In this document: piece after piece, positions 1 through 6,006 of the stretch | Numbering within the stretch: the stretch's first letter is position 1 | Layout of the letters: every line of letters starts with the position of its first letter | DNA from: Streptomyces violascens | Lineage (GTDB): Bacteria > Actinomycetota > Actinomycetes > Streptomycetales > Streptomycetaceae | Direction: 5' to 3' | Length of the DNA stretch: 64,000 bases | Assembly: GCF_014649955.1 (NCBI RefSeq) | Contig: NZ_BMUA01000014.1 | Span: 124,001-188,000 of the forward strand | The notes under the pieces: model-generated | Told to the model about the DNA's origin: nothing | Seen by the model: only the letters and a program-made list of their open reading frames with translations | The model's database searches: none | Made by a program: the position numbers and the translations under genes

Positions 1-33
1 CGTTGACCCGAGGGGATCGTTGGGGGGTTCCTC

Positions 34-417
34 ATGCGTGCCGATGTGTCCGGGTTCGGCCTGTGGGACCGGGAGGTGGAAGCGACCACCGTCCTGGAGT
101 TGTTCGGGGAGATCGACATCGAGGCGCGGCTCGTCCTCGGTCCCGCGGTGGAGCGAATGATCGACCGGGAAGCGCCGGAAGTGGTGGTCGATCTGCGGCC
201 GGTCACGTTCCTGGACGCCGGCGGCCTGGGACTCCTCGACGAGGTTCAGGACGGCGTGACCGCACGAGGCGGCACCCTGCGGTTGGTCCGCGGGAGGCGC
301 GGCGTCATGCGGCTGTTCCGGCTCACCGGCCTGGACTCCGCCTTCACCGTCCTCGACCGGCTCCCACCGCCCCTGACGGACGGCGACCAGGAACTCGCCC
401 TGCCGGGCGGACCCTGA
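34..417 (+). CDS. STAS-domain anti-sigma factor antagonist, lacking the usual phosphoserine
   Basis: The 127-residue product is a single STAS domain of the RsbV/SpoIIAA type. Such proteins bind anti-sigma kinases in the cytoplasm and free sigma factors; phosphorylation of a serine in a D-S-(S/T)-G loop turns them off. Here the loop reads F-L-D-A-G-G-L-G at residues 59-66, so Ala62 stands where the phosphoserine is expected. By inference the protein cannot be switched off by the classical kinase reaction. A G-rich ribosome site (ggggggtt) lies just before the ATG. No partner kinase is visible in the window. It lies just outside the left end of the integrated element. The family is clear; the partner is unknown. 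Confidence 0.85.
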   Translation: MRADVSGFGLWDREVEATTVLELFGEIDIEARLVLGPAVERMIDREAPEVVVDLRPVTFLDAGGLGLLDEVQDGVTARGGTLRLVRGRRGVMRLFRLTGLDSAFTVLDRLPPPLTDGDQELALPGGP

Positions 418-547
418 GGCTTGGCCGGCCACGGGGGTGCGTCCGGTGAGCTGCCCACCGCCCGCGGCGCTGACCTCGGCGGGACGCTGTACCACCCATG
501 ATCAGCGGGGCCCCGATGGGCCCGTCGTCATCACGCCGGCCACAAAC

Positions 548-585
548 GTCGAAGGGCCCCGCAGCGAACTGCGGGGCCCTTCGAC
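548..585. terminator. Hairpin downstream of the tRNA-Ser remnant (chromosomal copy)
   Basis: Perfect 16-bp inverted repeat (548-563 with 570-585) around a 6-base loop gcgaac. It is the probable original terminator of the tRNA-Ser gene before the element inserted. A second copy with two compensated base pairs lies at 13521-13558. Confidence 0.7.
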
Positions 586-660
586 ATCGTGCCCGGTGAG
601 GCACTGGCGGAGGATACGAGATTCGAACTCGTGAGGGGTTGCCCCCAACACGCTTTCCAA
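573..660. repeat. att site, left copy of an 88-bp direct repeat containing the 3' half of tRNA-Ser
   Basis: Positions 573-660 are identical to 13546-13633. The repeat carries the tRNA-Ser sequence from the 3' end (CCA complement at 605-607) up to the anticodon loop (660). Past 660 the match stops abruptly, so this is a truncated tRNA copy left on the chromosome side. Counting the hairpin upstream, similarity extends to 116 bp (545-660) with only four mismatches. Confidence 0.92.
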
Positions 661-684
661 CTCTGCGCGGGCGGCTCCGTGGCT

Positions 685-747
685 GTTCGGGGGCGTTCAG
701 CAACTGGAGTCAGGGTGTCGTTGATCCGGTTCTGAACGCCCCCGAAC
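685..747. repeat. 16-bp perfect inverted repeat near the left end of the element
   Basis: Positions 685-700 (GTTCGGGGGCGTTCAG) and 732-747 are perfect reverse complements separated by 31 bases. It lies between the left att repeat and the GNAT gene, so it may terminate the leftward GntR-GNAT operon or bind a recombination protein. The loop is long for an intrinsic terminator. Confidence 0.6.
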
Positions 748-754
748 GGGCACG

Positions 755-776
755 GATGAGACTGCGGTTGAGACTG
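755..776. promoter_or_regulatory. Paired putative integrase arm-type sites, left end
   Basis: GATGAGACTG (755-764) and GTTGAGACTG (767-776) are direct repeats with a 12-base period. The same two decamers, in reversed order and with the same period, lie at the right end next to the integrase stop codon (13494-13515). Arm-type sites near both ends are expected for tyrosine integrases; the assignment is inferred from position and symmetry. Confidence 0.55.
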
Positions 777-790
777 CGCGGCTGGGGTGA

Positions 791-1357
791 TCAGGCAGAC
801 CGAAGCGGCTTTGGGGCGGCCGTGTCATCTACGAATCCGTGCTTCATGGGCTGGGTCGGACGCTGAGCCAGCCAGCCTGAGACGCGTGGCCCCCCGTTCA
901 CGGCGCCCCCCTCGGTGACCGTACGGATGTGCTCGAATCCGTGGCGGAGGTAGTAGCGCTGGAGCGGCTCGTTCGTAGTCCAGGCGTCCAGGCGGAGCCA
1001 TGCGGCGCCGGAACGGTACGCCCGATCCCCTGCCCAATCGAGCAGACGTCCGCCGAGATCCTTACCGGCGTGCGTCCGTGCCACCGTTAGCTTGTTCACG
1101 AACATCGACGGCTCGGAGAGTTCCGCCCCCGACCAGAGTCCGTCTTCTGCCTCCGGAGTCAGCGTTATGGTCGCGGCCGTCGTCTCCCCGTCTCGGACCA
1201 TGAAGACCACGCCGTCGTCGATAGTGGCGAGCAGCTTGTCTGCCGGATACGGCCGTTTCCACTGGTCCGTGCCTAGCGCGCCCAACCAAGCTGCTGCCTC
1301 CTCACGGAAGGCGAGCAGCTTGGACAGGTCGGCCGGCGTGGCGGTGCAGATTCTCAC
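791..1357 (-). CDS. GNAT-family N-acetyltransferase carried by the AICE
   Basis: The product has 188 residues with a GNAT acetyltransferase fold. The acetyl-CoA loop region (T-H-A-G-K-D-L-G-G-R-L-L) and the following helix (AGDRAYRSGAAWLRLDAW) are recognisable, as is the family ending L-Q-R-Y-Y-L-R-H-G-F. GNAT enzymes transfer an acetyl group to an amine; the substrate cannot be read here. It starts with GTG and overlaps the stop of the upstream GntR gene by four bases (GTGA), so the two are translationally coupled and probably co-regulated. In many AICEs this slot next to the repressor holds a Nudix gene instead; that comparison is from memory. Confidence 0.85.
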   Translation of the reverse strand: MRICTATPADLSKLLAFREEAAAWLGALGTDQWKRPYPADKLLATIDDGVVFMVRDGETTAATITLTPEAEDGLWSGAELSEPSMFVNKLTVARTHAGKDLGGRLLDWAGDRAYRSGAAWLRLDAWTTNEPLQRYYLRHGFEHIRTVTEGGAVNGGPRVSGWLAQRPTQPMKHGFVDDTAAPKPLRSA

Positions 1358-2127
1358 TGGGGTTCGTTCTCACTCCGGGCTGACAGGTCGCCGATCTCGT
1401 AGTTCATCCGGTTTAGGTCTCCCCGGAAGGTCGTGACGGTGCACCGGATCGGGCGGTCGTTGGAGAACCCAGTACGTGTCCACAGGAGCACGGGGACACC
1501 GGCGCCGATCTCCAGTAGCCGAGCCTCTTCGGGTGTCGGCATGCGGGCAGAGATCTCGTCGAAGTACCCGACCTGCTCGATACCGAGGCTGGCCAAGTAG
1601 CGCGTAGTCCCCTCGGCGATGTCCCCGGGCTCGGTCAACCGGGGGCCCTGCTCCACTAGCCACTCCGGATAGTGGGTGGCCTGCGTCGACCACGGCACGT
1701 CATCCACGAACCGATGACAGAACCGGAGCACGGCCCTGGAGCCTTCTTCGACCTTCAAGCGCTCCGCCACGTACGCGGGGGCGGGGGTCAGCTCTACTCG
1801 GAAGGTCTGATGCGGTCGACGCCCGGCGTTCGTGACGTCCGTGCTGTACGCGTCGCCGTTCTGCGGGAACTCCAGATTCTCGAAGCGTGAGGCGTTCAGC
1901 TCGAACACCTCGTGCTTGGTCACCTCGTAGCCCAGTCCTTGGCTGGATGAGACAAGCCCTTGAGTGACCAGGAGATTCAGGCCATTGCGGATGGTGTTGC
2001 GAGACGCGTCGAAGCGGGCGGAAAGCTCGCTCTCGGAGGGCAGCCGAGACCCCGGCGGGTAGGTGCCGTTGTCGATCTCTCGGCGGAGCGCGTCGGCCAC
2101 TTGCCGGTACTTCGGCTGCTTGTTCAT
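1354..2127 (-). CDS. GntR/HutC-family transcriptional repressor of the AICE (KorSA-like)
   Basis: The product has 257 residues. The N-terminal winged helix-turn-helix (about 1-72, with Y-P-P-G-S-R-L-P-S-E-S-E-L and S-R-N-T-I-R-N-G-L) is followed by a UTRA ligand-binding domain (about 90-245). This architecture matches KorSA, the pSAM2 repressor that keeps transfer and replication genes silent until mating. The start MNKQPKY was chosen because the HTH follows at the usual distance; an in-frame extension upstream would run through the operator. The gene reads away from the transfer operon, and a palindrome in the intergenic region is the likely operator. It is translationally coupled to the GNAT gene downstream. 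Confidence 0.88.
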   Translation of the reverse strand: MNKQPKYRQVADALRREIDNGTYPPGSRLPSESELSARFDASRNTIRNGLNLLVTQGLVSSSQGLGYEVTKHEVFELNASRFENLEFPQNGDAYSTDVTNAGRRPHQTFRVELTPAPAYVAERLKVEEGSRAVLRFCHRFVDDVPWSTQATHYPEWLVEQGPRLTEPGDIAEGTTRYLASLGIEQVGYFDEISARMPTPEEARLLEIGAGVPVLLWTRTGFSNDRPIRCTVTTFRGDLNRMNYEIGDLSARSENEPQ

Positions 2128-2153
2128 GCCTTCATCATGACGCACTCGCGCAA

Positions 2154-2238
2154 CTTGTTGGTACATGTGGGCCCCAATCCCTTGACGACTCACTGTCTGT
2201 GGGTGCAGCATCACTGCATCAGCTTGTACCAACAAGCT
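2154..2238. promoter_or_regulatory. Putative GntR operator pair between repressor and transfer operon
   Basis: CTTGTTGGTACA (2154-2165) is repeated in inverted orientation at 2225-2236. The second copy sits inside a near-palindrome with 7-bp arms AGCTTGT and ACAAGCT around ACCA (2221-2238). A related TTGTACA lies at 2410-2416, toward the transfer operon. Such sites just upstream of an autoregulated GntR gene are expected operators. The rest of 2239-2546 shows no gene that I can support. Confidence 0.6.
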
Positions 2239-2546
2239 GAGCAAGCGGTTCAATTCCTTCGAGTTGCTCCGATTGCGCTGAACCTGCATGACCAGGAGCC
2301 CCGCGTTGGTCGGGGGGAGGTTTCCCGGCGCCTTGTCAGCCGGAGGGCTTGAGACCGAAAGGTCACGTCCCCATACGCCTCAAACGGGAGCTCTGCTCTC
2401 AAAGGGGACTTGTACAGCTCAGCCATTCGCCGGTTCCTGCGGCGACCGGTTGCCTCCTCTGCCCGTCCGGCGCTTCTGCGCTGTACGGGCGGGGTGGCAG
2501 GGAGCCGGAACGCTCCACCCCAACTCGGTTGAGGAGTGGATCAACT

Positions 2547-3002
2547 GTGAACCAGAGCGCCGCTGTTTTCGCTGCTGTGTTCGTCGCCCTGTACGTCTCG
2601 CACAGCGTGGGCGACCACTGGGTGCAGTCCTCGCACCAGTCCCTGAACAAGGGCCGTCCCGGCTGGGTCGGCCGTCTCGCGGACACCCGGCACGTCGCCA
2701 CCCTGACGCTCACCAAGGTCGCGTTGCTCCTGCCCGTCGCGCTGCTGCTGGACCTGCGCCTGTCCGTGCCCGGCATCGTGGTCGGGCTCGGTGTGGATGC
2801 GGTCTCGCACTGGTGGGCCGACCGCCGCAGCACGCTCGCGTGGCTGGCCAAGGTCACCGGCAAGGGCGAGTTCTACCGGCTCGGTGCCCCGCGCCCCGGC
2901 ATGGGCGACAACCCGCACATCGGGACCGGTGCCTACGCGCTGGACCAGTCCTTCCACCACCTGTGGCTCCTGATCGCAGCTCTGATCATCGCCACCGTCT
3001 GA
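2547..3002 (+). CDS. AICE-associated small membrane protein, DUF3307-like
   Basis: The product has 151 residues and two or three hydrophobic segments (near residues 3-20 and 48-80). It has an S-H-S-V-G-D-H-W-V-Q motif near the N-terminus and S-H-W-W-A-D-R-R in the middle, which resembles the His/Asp/Gln pattern of DUF3307 proteins. The GTG start at 2547 is chosen because gaggag lies at 2531-2536; a longer reading frame starting at 2349 lacks a ribosome site and reads through unlikely sequence. It is the first gene of the rightward AICE operon. Function is unknown; the family assignment is from memory of similar element-borne proteins. Confidence 0.7.
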   Translation: MNQSAAVFAAVFVALYVSHSVGDHWVQSSHQSLNKGRPGWVGRLADTRHVATLTLTKVALLLPVALLLDLRLSVPGIVVGLGVDAVSHWWADRRSTLAWLAKVTGKGEFYRLGAPRPGMGDNPHIGTGAYALDQSFHHLWLLIAALIIATV

Positions 3003-3089
3003 CCCGACCATCCCAACGGCGCGCGGCCCCGGAGGTGCAACTCCGGGGCCGCTTTCGAGCCGTTTCACCTGCTAGGGAGACCGCGACTC

Positions 3090-3353
3090 ATGAAGAACAT
3101 CGCTGCACTTCAGACGGCCGTTACCGCCGCGCTGCCGGACGTTGAGCCGTCGGCGGCCGAGCTGGACGCGATCGACGTCGAGATGCCGCTGATCCTGGCG
3201 GAAGTCGAATTGCTGGATGCGCAGATCATCACGCTCGACCGCGTCCCGAACGAGCTGGACACCCGCCGTATCCGGCGGGCCCGCCGCAAGGTCCTCGCGG
3301 CCCGCCGGGCGCTGGGCAACCAGCACGCGCGCACTGCGGGCGGTGCGGCATGA
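3090..3353 (+). CDS. AICE-conserved small acidic/basic protein, DUF6284-like
   Basis: The product has 87 residues. An acidic first half (ELDAIDVEMPLILAEVELLD) leads into a very basic segment (RRIRRARRKVLAARR). This charge layout and the T-L-D-R motif match the DUF6284 family found in Streptomyces integrative elements; the family name is from memory. Helical throughout with no membrane segment. It overlaps the next gene by four bases (ATGA), so the two are translated together. The role is unknown; the basic helix would suit nucleic acid binding. Confidence 0.7.
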   Translation: MKNIAALQTAVTAALPDVEPSAAELDAIDVEMPLILAEVELLDAQIITLDRVPNELDTRRIRRARRKVLAARRALGNQHARTAGGAA

Positions 3354-3661
3354 ACGCATCCCAGAAGGCGGAAGACGGGCTTTGGGTGGACGCCTGGCCG
3401 GAGGGTGTTCTTGCCCGCTTCCTGACCGTGGCGGGCGCCACGGTTGACCTCACATACGAGACAGCTACCGGCACGATCGTCGCCTCCTGCACCGGTGAGC
3501 TGTGCGGCTGGAGCGAGCGCACCGACACCCAGGGCCTGTGCACGGACACCCCGGAACAGGAGCGGGAGCGGTTCGAATACTGGCTGCCGGTCACCAAGAA
3601 GCGCGCGCGGACACACGCCGAACGCTGTCGTCTCCTGCCCCGTCCGGGCGGTGCGGCATGA
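3350..3661 (+). CDS. AICE-conserved hypothetical protein
   Basis: The product has 103 residues. Its centre reads like a small zinc- or beta-strand-containing domain (TIVASCTGELCGWSE) with two cysteines, and its end is basic (KKRARTHAERC). No enzyme motif is visible. ATGA overlap with the gene before and ATGA overlap with the DUF2637 gene after place it inside a tightly coupled operon. Proteins of this kind are common upstream of DUF2637 genes in Streptomyces elements. Function unknown. Confidence 0.7.
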   Translation: MNASQKAEDGLWVDAWPEGVLARFLTVAGATVDLTYETATGTIVASCTGELCGWSERTDTQGLCTDTPEQERERFEYWLPVTKKRARTHAERCRLLPRPGGAA

Positions 3662-4515
3662 AACGCACCCCCAAGACGCTGCTCGTGCTCGCGCTGGTGG
3701 TCGTGGTCGGTATGGCGTTCCGGGTGTCGTGGAACGCGCTCAGGGACGTGGCCCGTGCGATCGGTGCGGACCACACGGCCGCGACGCTCTACCCGTTCGT
3801 GGTCGACGGTCTGATGGCGCTGGCGCTGGTCGCCACGCTCGTCCTGACCGCCGACGCCCGGCGCTTCGCCCTGCGGGTGCTGGGCACCTACACCGGCGCG
3901 TCGCTGGTCCTCAACTACGTCCACGGTCTGGTCCCCGCCCTGCACGGTGCGTCGGTCGACTGGGGACGGTTGGCCGACTGGAACCCGGCGAACTGGGCGC
4001 TCGTGCTGCTGGCGACGTCGCTTCCGGTCGGGTCGATCTACTTCGGGTCCGATCTCGTCGCCAAGGTTCTCCACCATCAGCCGACACCTGCCGCGAATGC
4101 GGAGAAAACGGTTGAGAGCGTGAGTAATCGGTCGATGGCTGACCAGGGCGAACCCACTCCGGAGCCCCGCGTGGTGAACGCCGTACCGATCCCGCGTCCG
4201 GTGCAGGTCGGCTTCCTCAAGCCGACTCTTCCGCTCAAGCCAATGCCCGCGATCGAGCCGGTACCGGCGCGTCCCGCGTCCACGGTCGCGGCCGACTCAG
4301 TCCGGACCCGTCGGGCGACCGGTCGGGTTCCCGACGTCGCACGGTCGACCCGACCCAAGCGCACCCCGGGCGAACTGCTGCAAGAGGCGCGAGCCGCGTC
4401 GGCCGACTGGCCCGACGCGCACCTGACGGCCGACCGCATCCGCAAGACGGTCCACACGTCGGCGGAGAAGGCGCGCGGTCTGCGGGACGCGCTGATTGCT
4501 GAGCGGGCCGCCTGA
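3658..4515 (+). CDS. DUF2637 membrane protein of the AICE
   Basis: The product has 285 residues. The N-terminal half carries four predicted membrane helices (about residues 7-25, 45-64, 72-93 and 112-132), including Y-P-F-V-V-D-G-L-M-A-L-A, typical of DUF2637. The second half is a Pro/Ala/Arg-rich cytoplasmic region ending in a helical segment that looks like a winged-helix remnant (GELLQEARAASADWPD). DUF2637 proteins are widespread in Streptomyces plasmids and AICEs; their role in spread or replication is not established. The TGA stop shares its last base with the ATG of the next gene (TGATG). Confidence 0.8.
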   Translation: MKRTPKTLLVLALVVVVGMAFRVSWNALRDVARAIGADHTAATLYPFVVDGLMALALVATLVLTADARRFALRVLGTYTGASLVLNYVHGLVPALHGASVDWGRLADWNPANWALVLLATSLPVGSIYFGSDLVAKVLHHQPTPAANAEKTVESVSNRSMADQGEPTPEPRVVNAVPIPRPVQVGFLKPTLPLKPMPAIEPVPARPASTVAADSVRTRRATGRVPDVARSTRPKRTPGELLQEARAASADWPDAHLTADRIRKTVHTSAEKARGLRDALIAERAA

Positions 4516-4901
4516 TGGCCGCCGCATACGCGCAGTGCTTCGACCCGTCCGGCGTCCGCTACGGGATACCGACCTTCCCGTGGAAGTTCGCCCCGGACGG
4601 CTACGCCACCCGCCGCCAACTGCGGGCCCAGGGGCTCCGGCCCGGCGGTCAGCCGGTGGCGGCCCAGGTCATGCGCCGCTCGCGCCGCCGCACGTCCGGC
4701 GTGAGTCTCGCGTACCTGTACCGGGTCGACCTGGCCCTGCCGGTCCGCCCGATGACGTCGCGCAAGTGGGGCGCGCTCGCGTTGGCGATGCTCGCCCGCC
4801 GCACCTGCCCCAAGTGCCGCGTGGTCTACAGCTACTGCATTCCGCGCTCGCTCGGCATGTGCGTGCTCTGCGCCTTTCCGGAGGAACAGCGCGTCGCCTG
4901 A
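4515..4901 (+). CDS. RRQRL-motif-type small zinc-binding protein
   Basis: The product has 128 residues. It has a T-R-R-Q-L-R segment near residue 35, close to the R-R-Q-R-L signature of a zinc-binding family found in actinobacterial elements. Its C-terminus has C-P-K-C and, 15 residues later, C-V-L-C, which would bind one zinc ion. A conserved aromatic start (YGIPTFPWKFAP) is also family-like. Translation is coupled to the DUF2637 gene upstream. The family name is from memory. Possible roles are DNA or RNA binding during transfer or replication; none is shown by the sequence. Confidence 0.75.
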   Translation: MAAAYAQCFDPSGVRYGIPTFPWKFAPDGYATRRQLRAQGLRPGGQPVAAQVMRRSRRRTSGVSLAYLYRVDLALPVRPMTSRKWGALALAMLARRTCPKCRVVYSYCIPRSLGMCVLCAFPEEQRVA

Positions 4902-4905
4902 GCGG

Positions 4906-5058
4906 TCAGAAGAGTTCCAGCACAACGGCCAACGGCCACATCAAGTAGGCCTTGAGCCGGTGCCAGCCGTTGCAGTAGCGCTTCACGCCCCACCGGCCGC
5001 GCCGGGTGACTGGCTGCTGGCACCAACGGCACGGCCGACTGTCGTTCGTCCCCTCCAT
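4906..5058 (-). CDS. Small (50-residue) zinc-ribbon-like protein on the opposite strand
   Basis: A short gene reads leftward and converges on the preceding gene, ending five bases from its stop. It starts with ATG and encodes 50 residues. The first half contains C-R-W-C (residues 10-13), and later Y-C-N-G-W-H (residues 28-33), a C-x2-C-x15-C-x3-H arrangement that could hold one zinc ion. The last third is hydrophobic (AYLMWPLAVVLELF) and could form a short membrane anchor. No clear ribosome site is visible: ctctaacg-type bases precede the start on the coding strand complement. It is supported by the ordered Cys/His spacing and by filling an otherwise empty gap. Confidence 0.5.
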   Translation of the reverse strand: MEGTNDSRPCRWCQQPVTRRGRWGVKRYCNGWHRLKAYLMWPLAVVLELF

Positions 5059-5146
5059 GGCCGCGACTCTAACGGCCCCTCTTCGCGCCGAAGGCGCCTA
5101 CCCCGCTGATGCCGCCGCCTGAGATGCGGCGATGAACGGAGATGCT

Positions 5147-5698
5147 GTGAAGCTCACCGTCACCACCCACAAAGTGTCCGGCTACCGCGCCACCCTGCGC
5201 ACCGCCCAGCAACTGGCCGACCAGGCCGGACGGCTGGTGGAACGGTCCGTGCCGGGCCGCATGCCCAACGTCCAGATCACGTTGACCACCGCCCGGGGCC
5301 TGGCCGAGCTGGCCACGACCGCCGACGCGGAACTGGCCGGGCAGACCGATCGCCGCGTCCTCGCCCGGGCGGAGCGAGATGCCCGCAAGGTTGCCCGCGA
5401 TGTGGCCGGCCGCGCGATCCCGATCGCGGACGGCTCGGTGCTGGTGCTGGTCAACATCGACCAGCACCGCACCCCGGACGACTTCGCCACCACGCTCGTG
5501 CACGAGCTCGTCCACGCCATGCAGTTCAGCCGCAGGGGCGTGCGTGAACGCATCGTGCGCGATCTGCGGGACGCCTTCGGCGTCGAGCCCCAGTCCCGCC
5601 GCCAGTCCCGCGAGCACATGCGCCTGCTGGGCGCGGAAGAGAACGAGGCCTACGGCCGCGAGTACCTCGCCCAGCAGCTCATCACCGCCGCTGCCTGA
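5147..5698 (+). CDS. AICE protein with an H-E-L-V-H zincin motif
   Basis: The product has 183 residues from the GTG at 5147, preceded by acggag at 5-base spacing; an in-frame ATG at 5132 would add five residues. The sequence T-L-V-H-E-L-V-H-A-M (motif at about 119-123) is an HExxH zinc-protease signature. A downstream E-E-N-E-A-Y-G-R-E-Y helix could supply the third ligand. Length and context match a recurrent but uncharacterised AICE protein. It may be a small metalloprotease acting inside the cell, since no signal peptide is seen. It could also be a degenerate zincin used structurally. Confidence 0.72.
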   Translation: MKLTVTTHKVSGYRATLRTAQQLADQAGRLVERSVPGRMPNVQITLTTARGLAELATTADAELAGQTDRRVLARAERDARKVARDVAGRAIPIADGSVLVLVNIDQHRTPDDFATTLVHELVHAMQFSRRGVRERIVRDLRDAFGVEPQSRRQSREHMRLLGAEENEAYGREYLAQQLITAAA

Positions 5699-5736
5699 AC
5701 CACTTCCCCGCTCGCATCCCTGCCTGGAGGCATCAC

Positions 5737-5913
5737 GTGTTTGGCAAGAGCAAGACGCAGAAGTTCGGTTTCCGGCACACCTCCCGCGTCGGCCGCGACC
5801 TGCGGGGCAAGTTCGTCGCCTCCTGCTCGTGCGGTTTCACGGTGACCAGTTCGGACTACACCACCGCGTTCAACAAGGTCGGCACGCACGTCCGCACCGC
5901 CACCCGGCGCTGA
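5737..5913 (+). CDS. Mobile element transfer protein-like small zinc protein
   Basis: The product has 58 residues and a GTG start, with ctggagg at 5724-5730 as ribosome site. The protein has a single C-S-C-G knuckle (about residues 30-33), a basic N-terminus and a basic end (HVRTATRR). Small proteins of this kind directly upstream of tra are annotated in Streptomyces elements as mobile element transfer proteins; that link is from memory and from position. The next gene, tra, starts 93 bases on, so they are likely co-transcribed. Confidence 0.7.
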   Translation: MFGKSKTQKFGFRHTSRVGRDLRGKFVASCSCGFTVTSSDYTTAFNKVGTHVRTATRR

Positions 5914-6006
5914 CGTTCTCGACCCCGGGGCGGCCCTCCCGGCCAAGGAAACCGGCCGCCCCGGAACCCCTCTCCCACTCGCGAGCCAGACAGGAGTACC
6001 CCCAGC

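Noticed and set aside
2349..2546. N-terminal extension of the first AICE operon gene from 2349
   Set aside because: The extension has no ribosome site and reads as Arg/Ser/Cys-rich noise; the GTG at 2547 has gaggag upstream.
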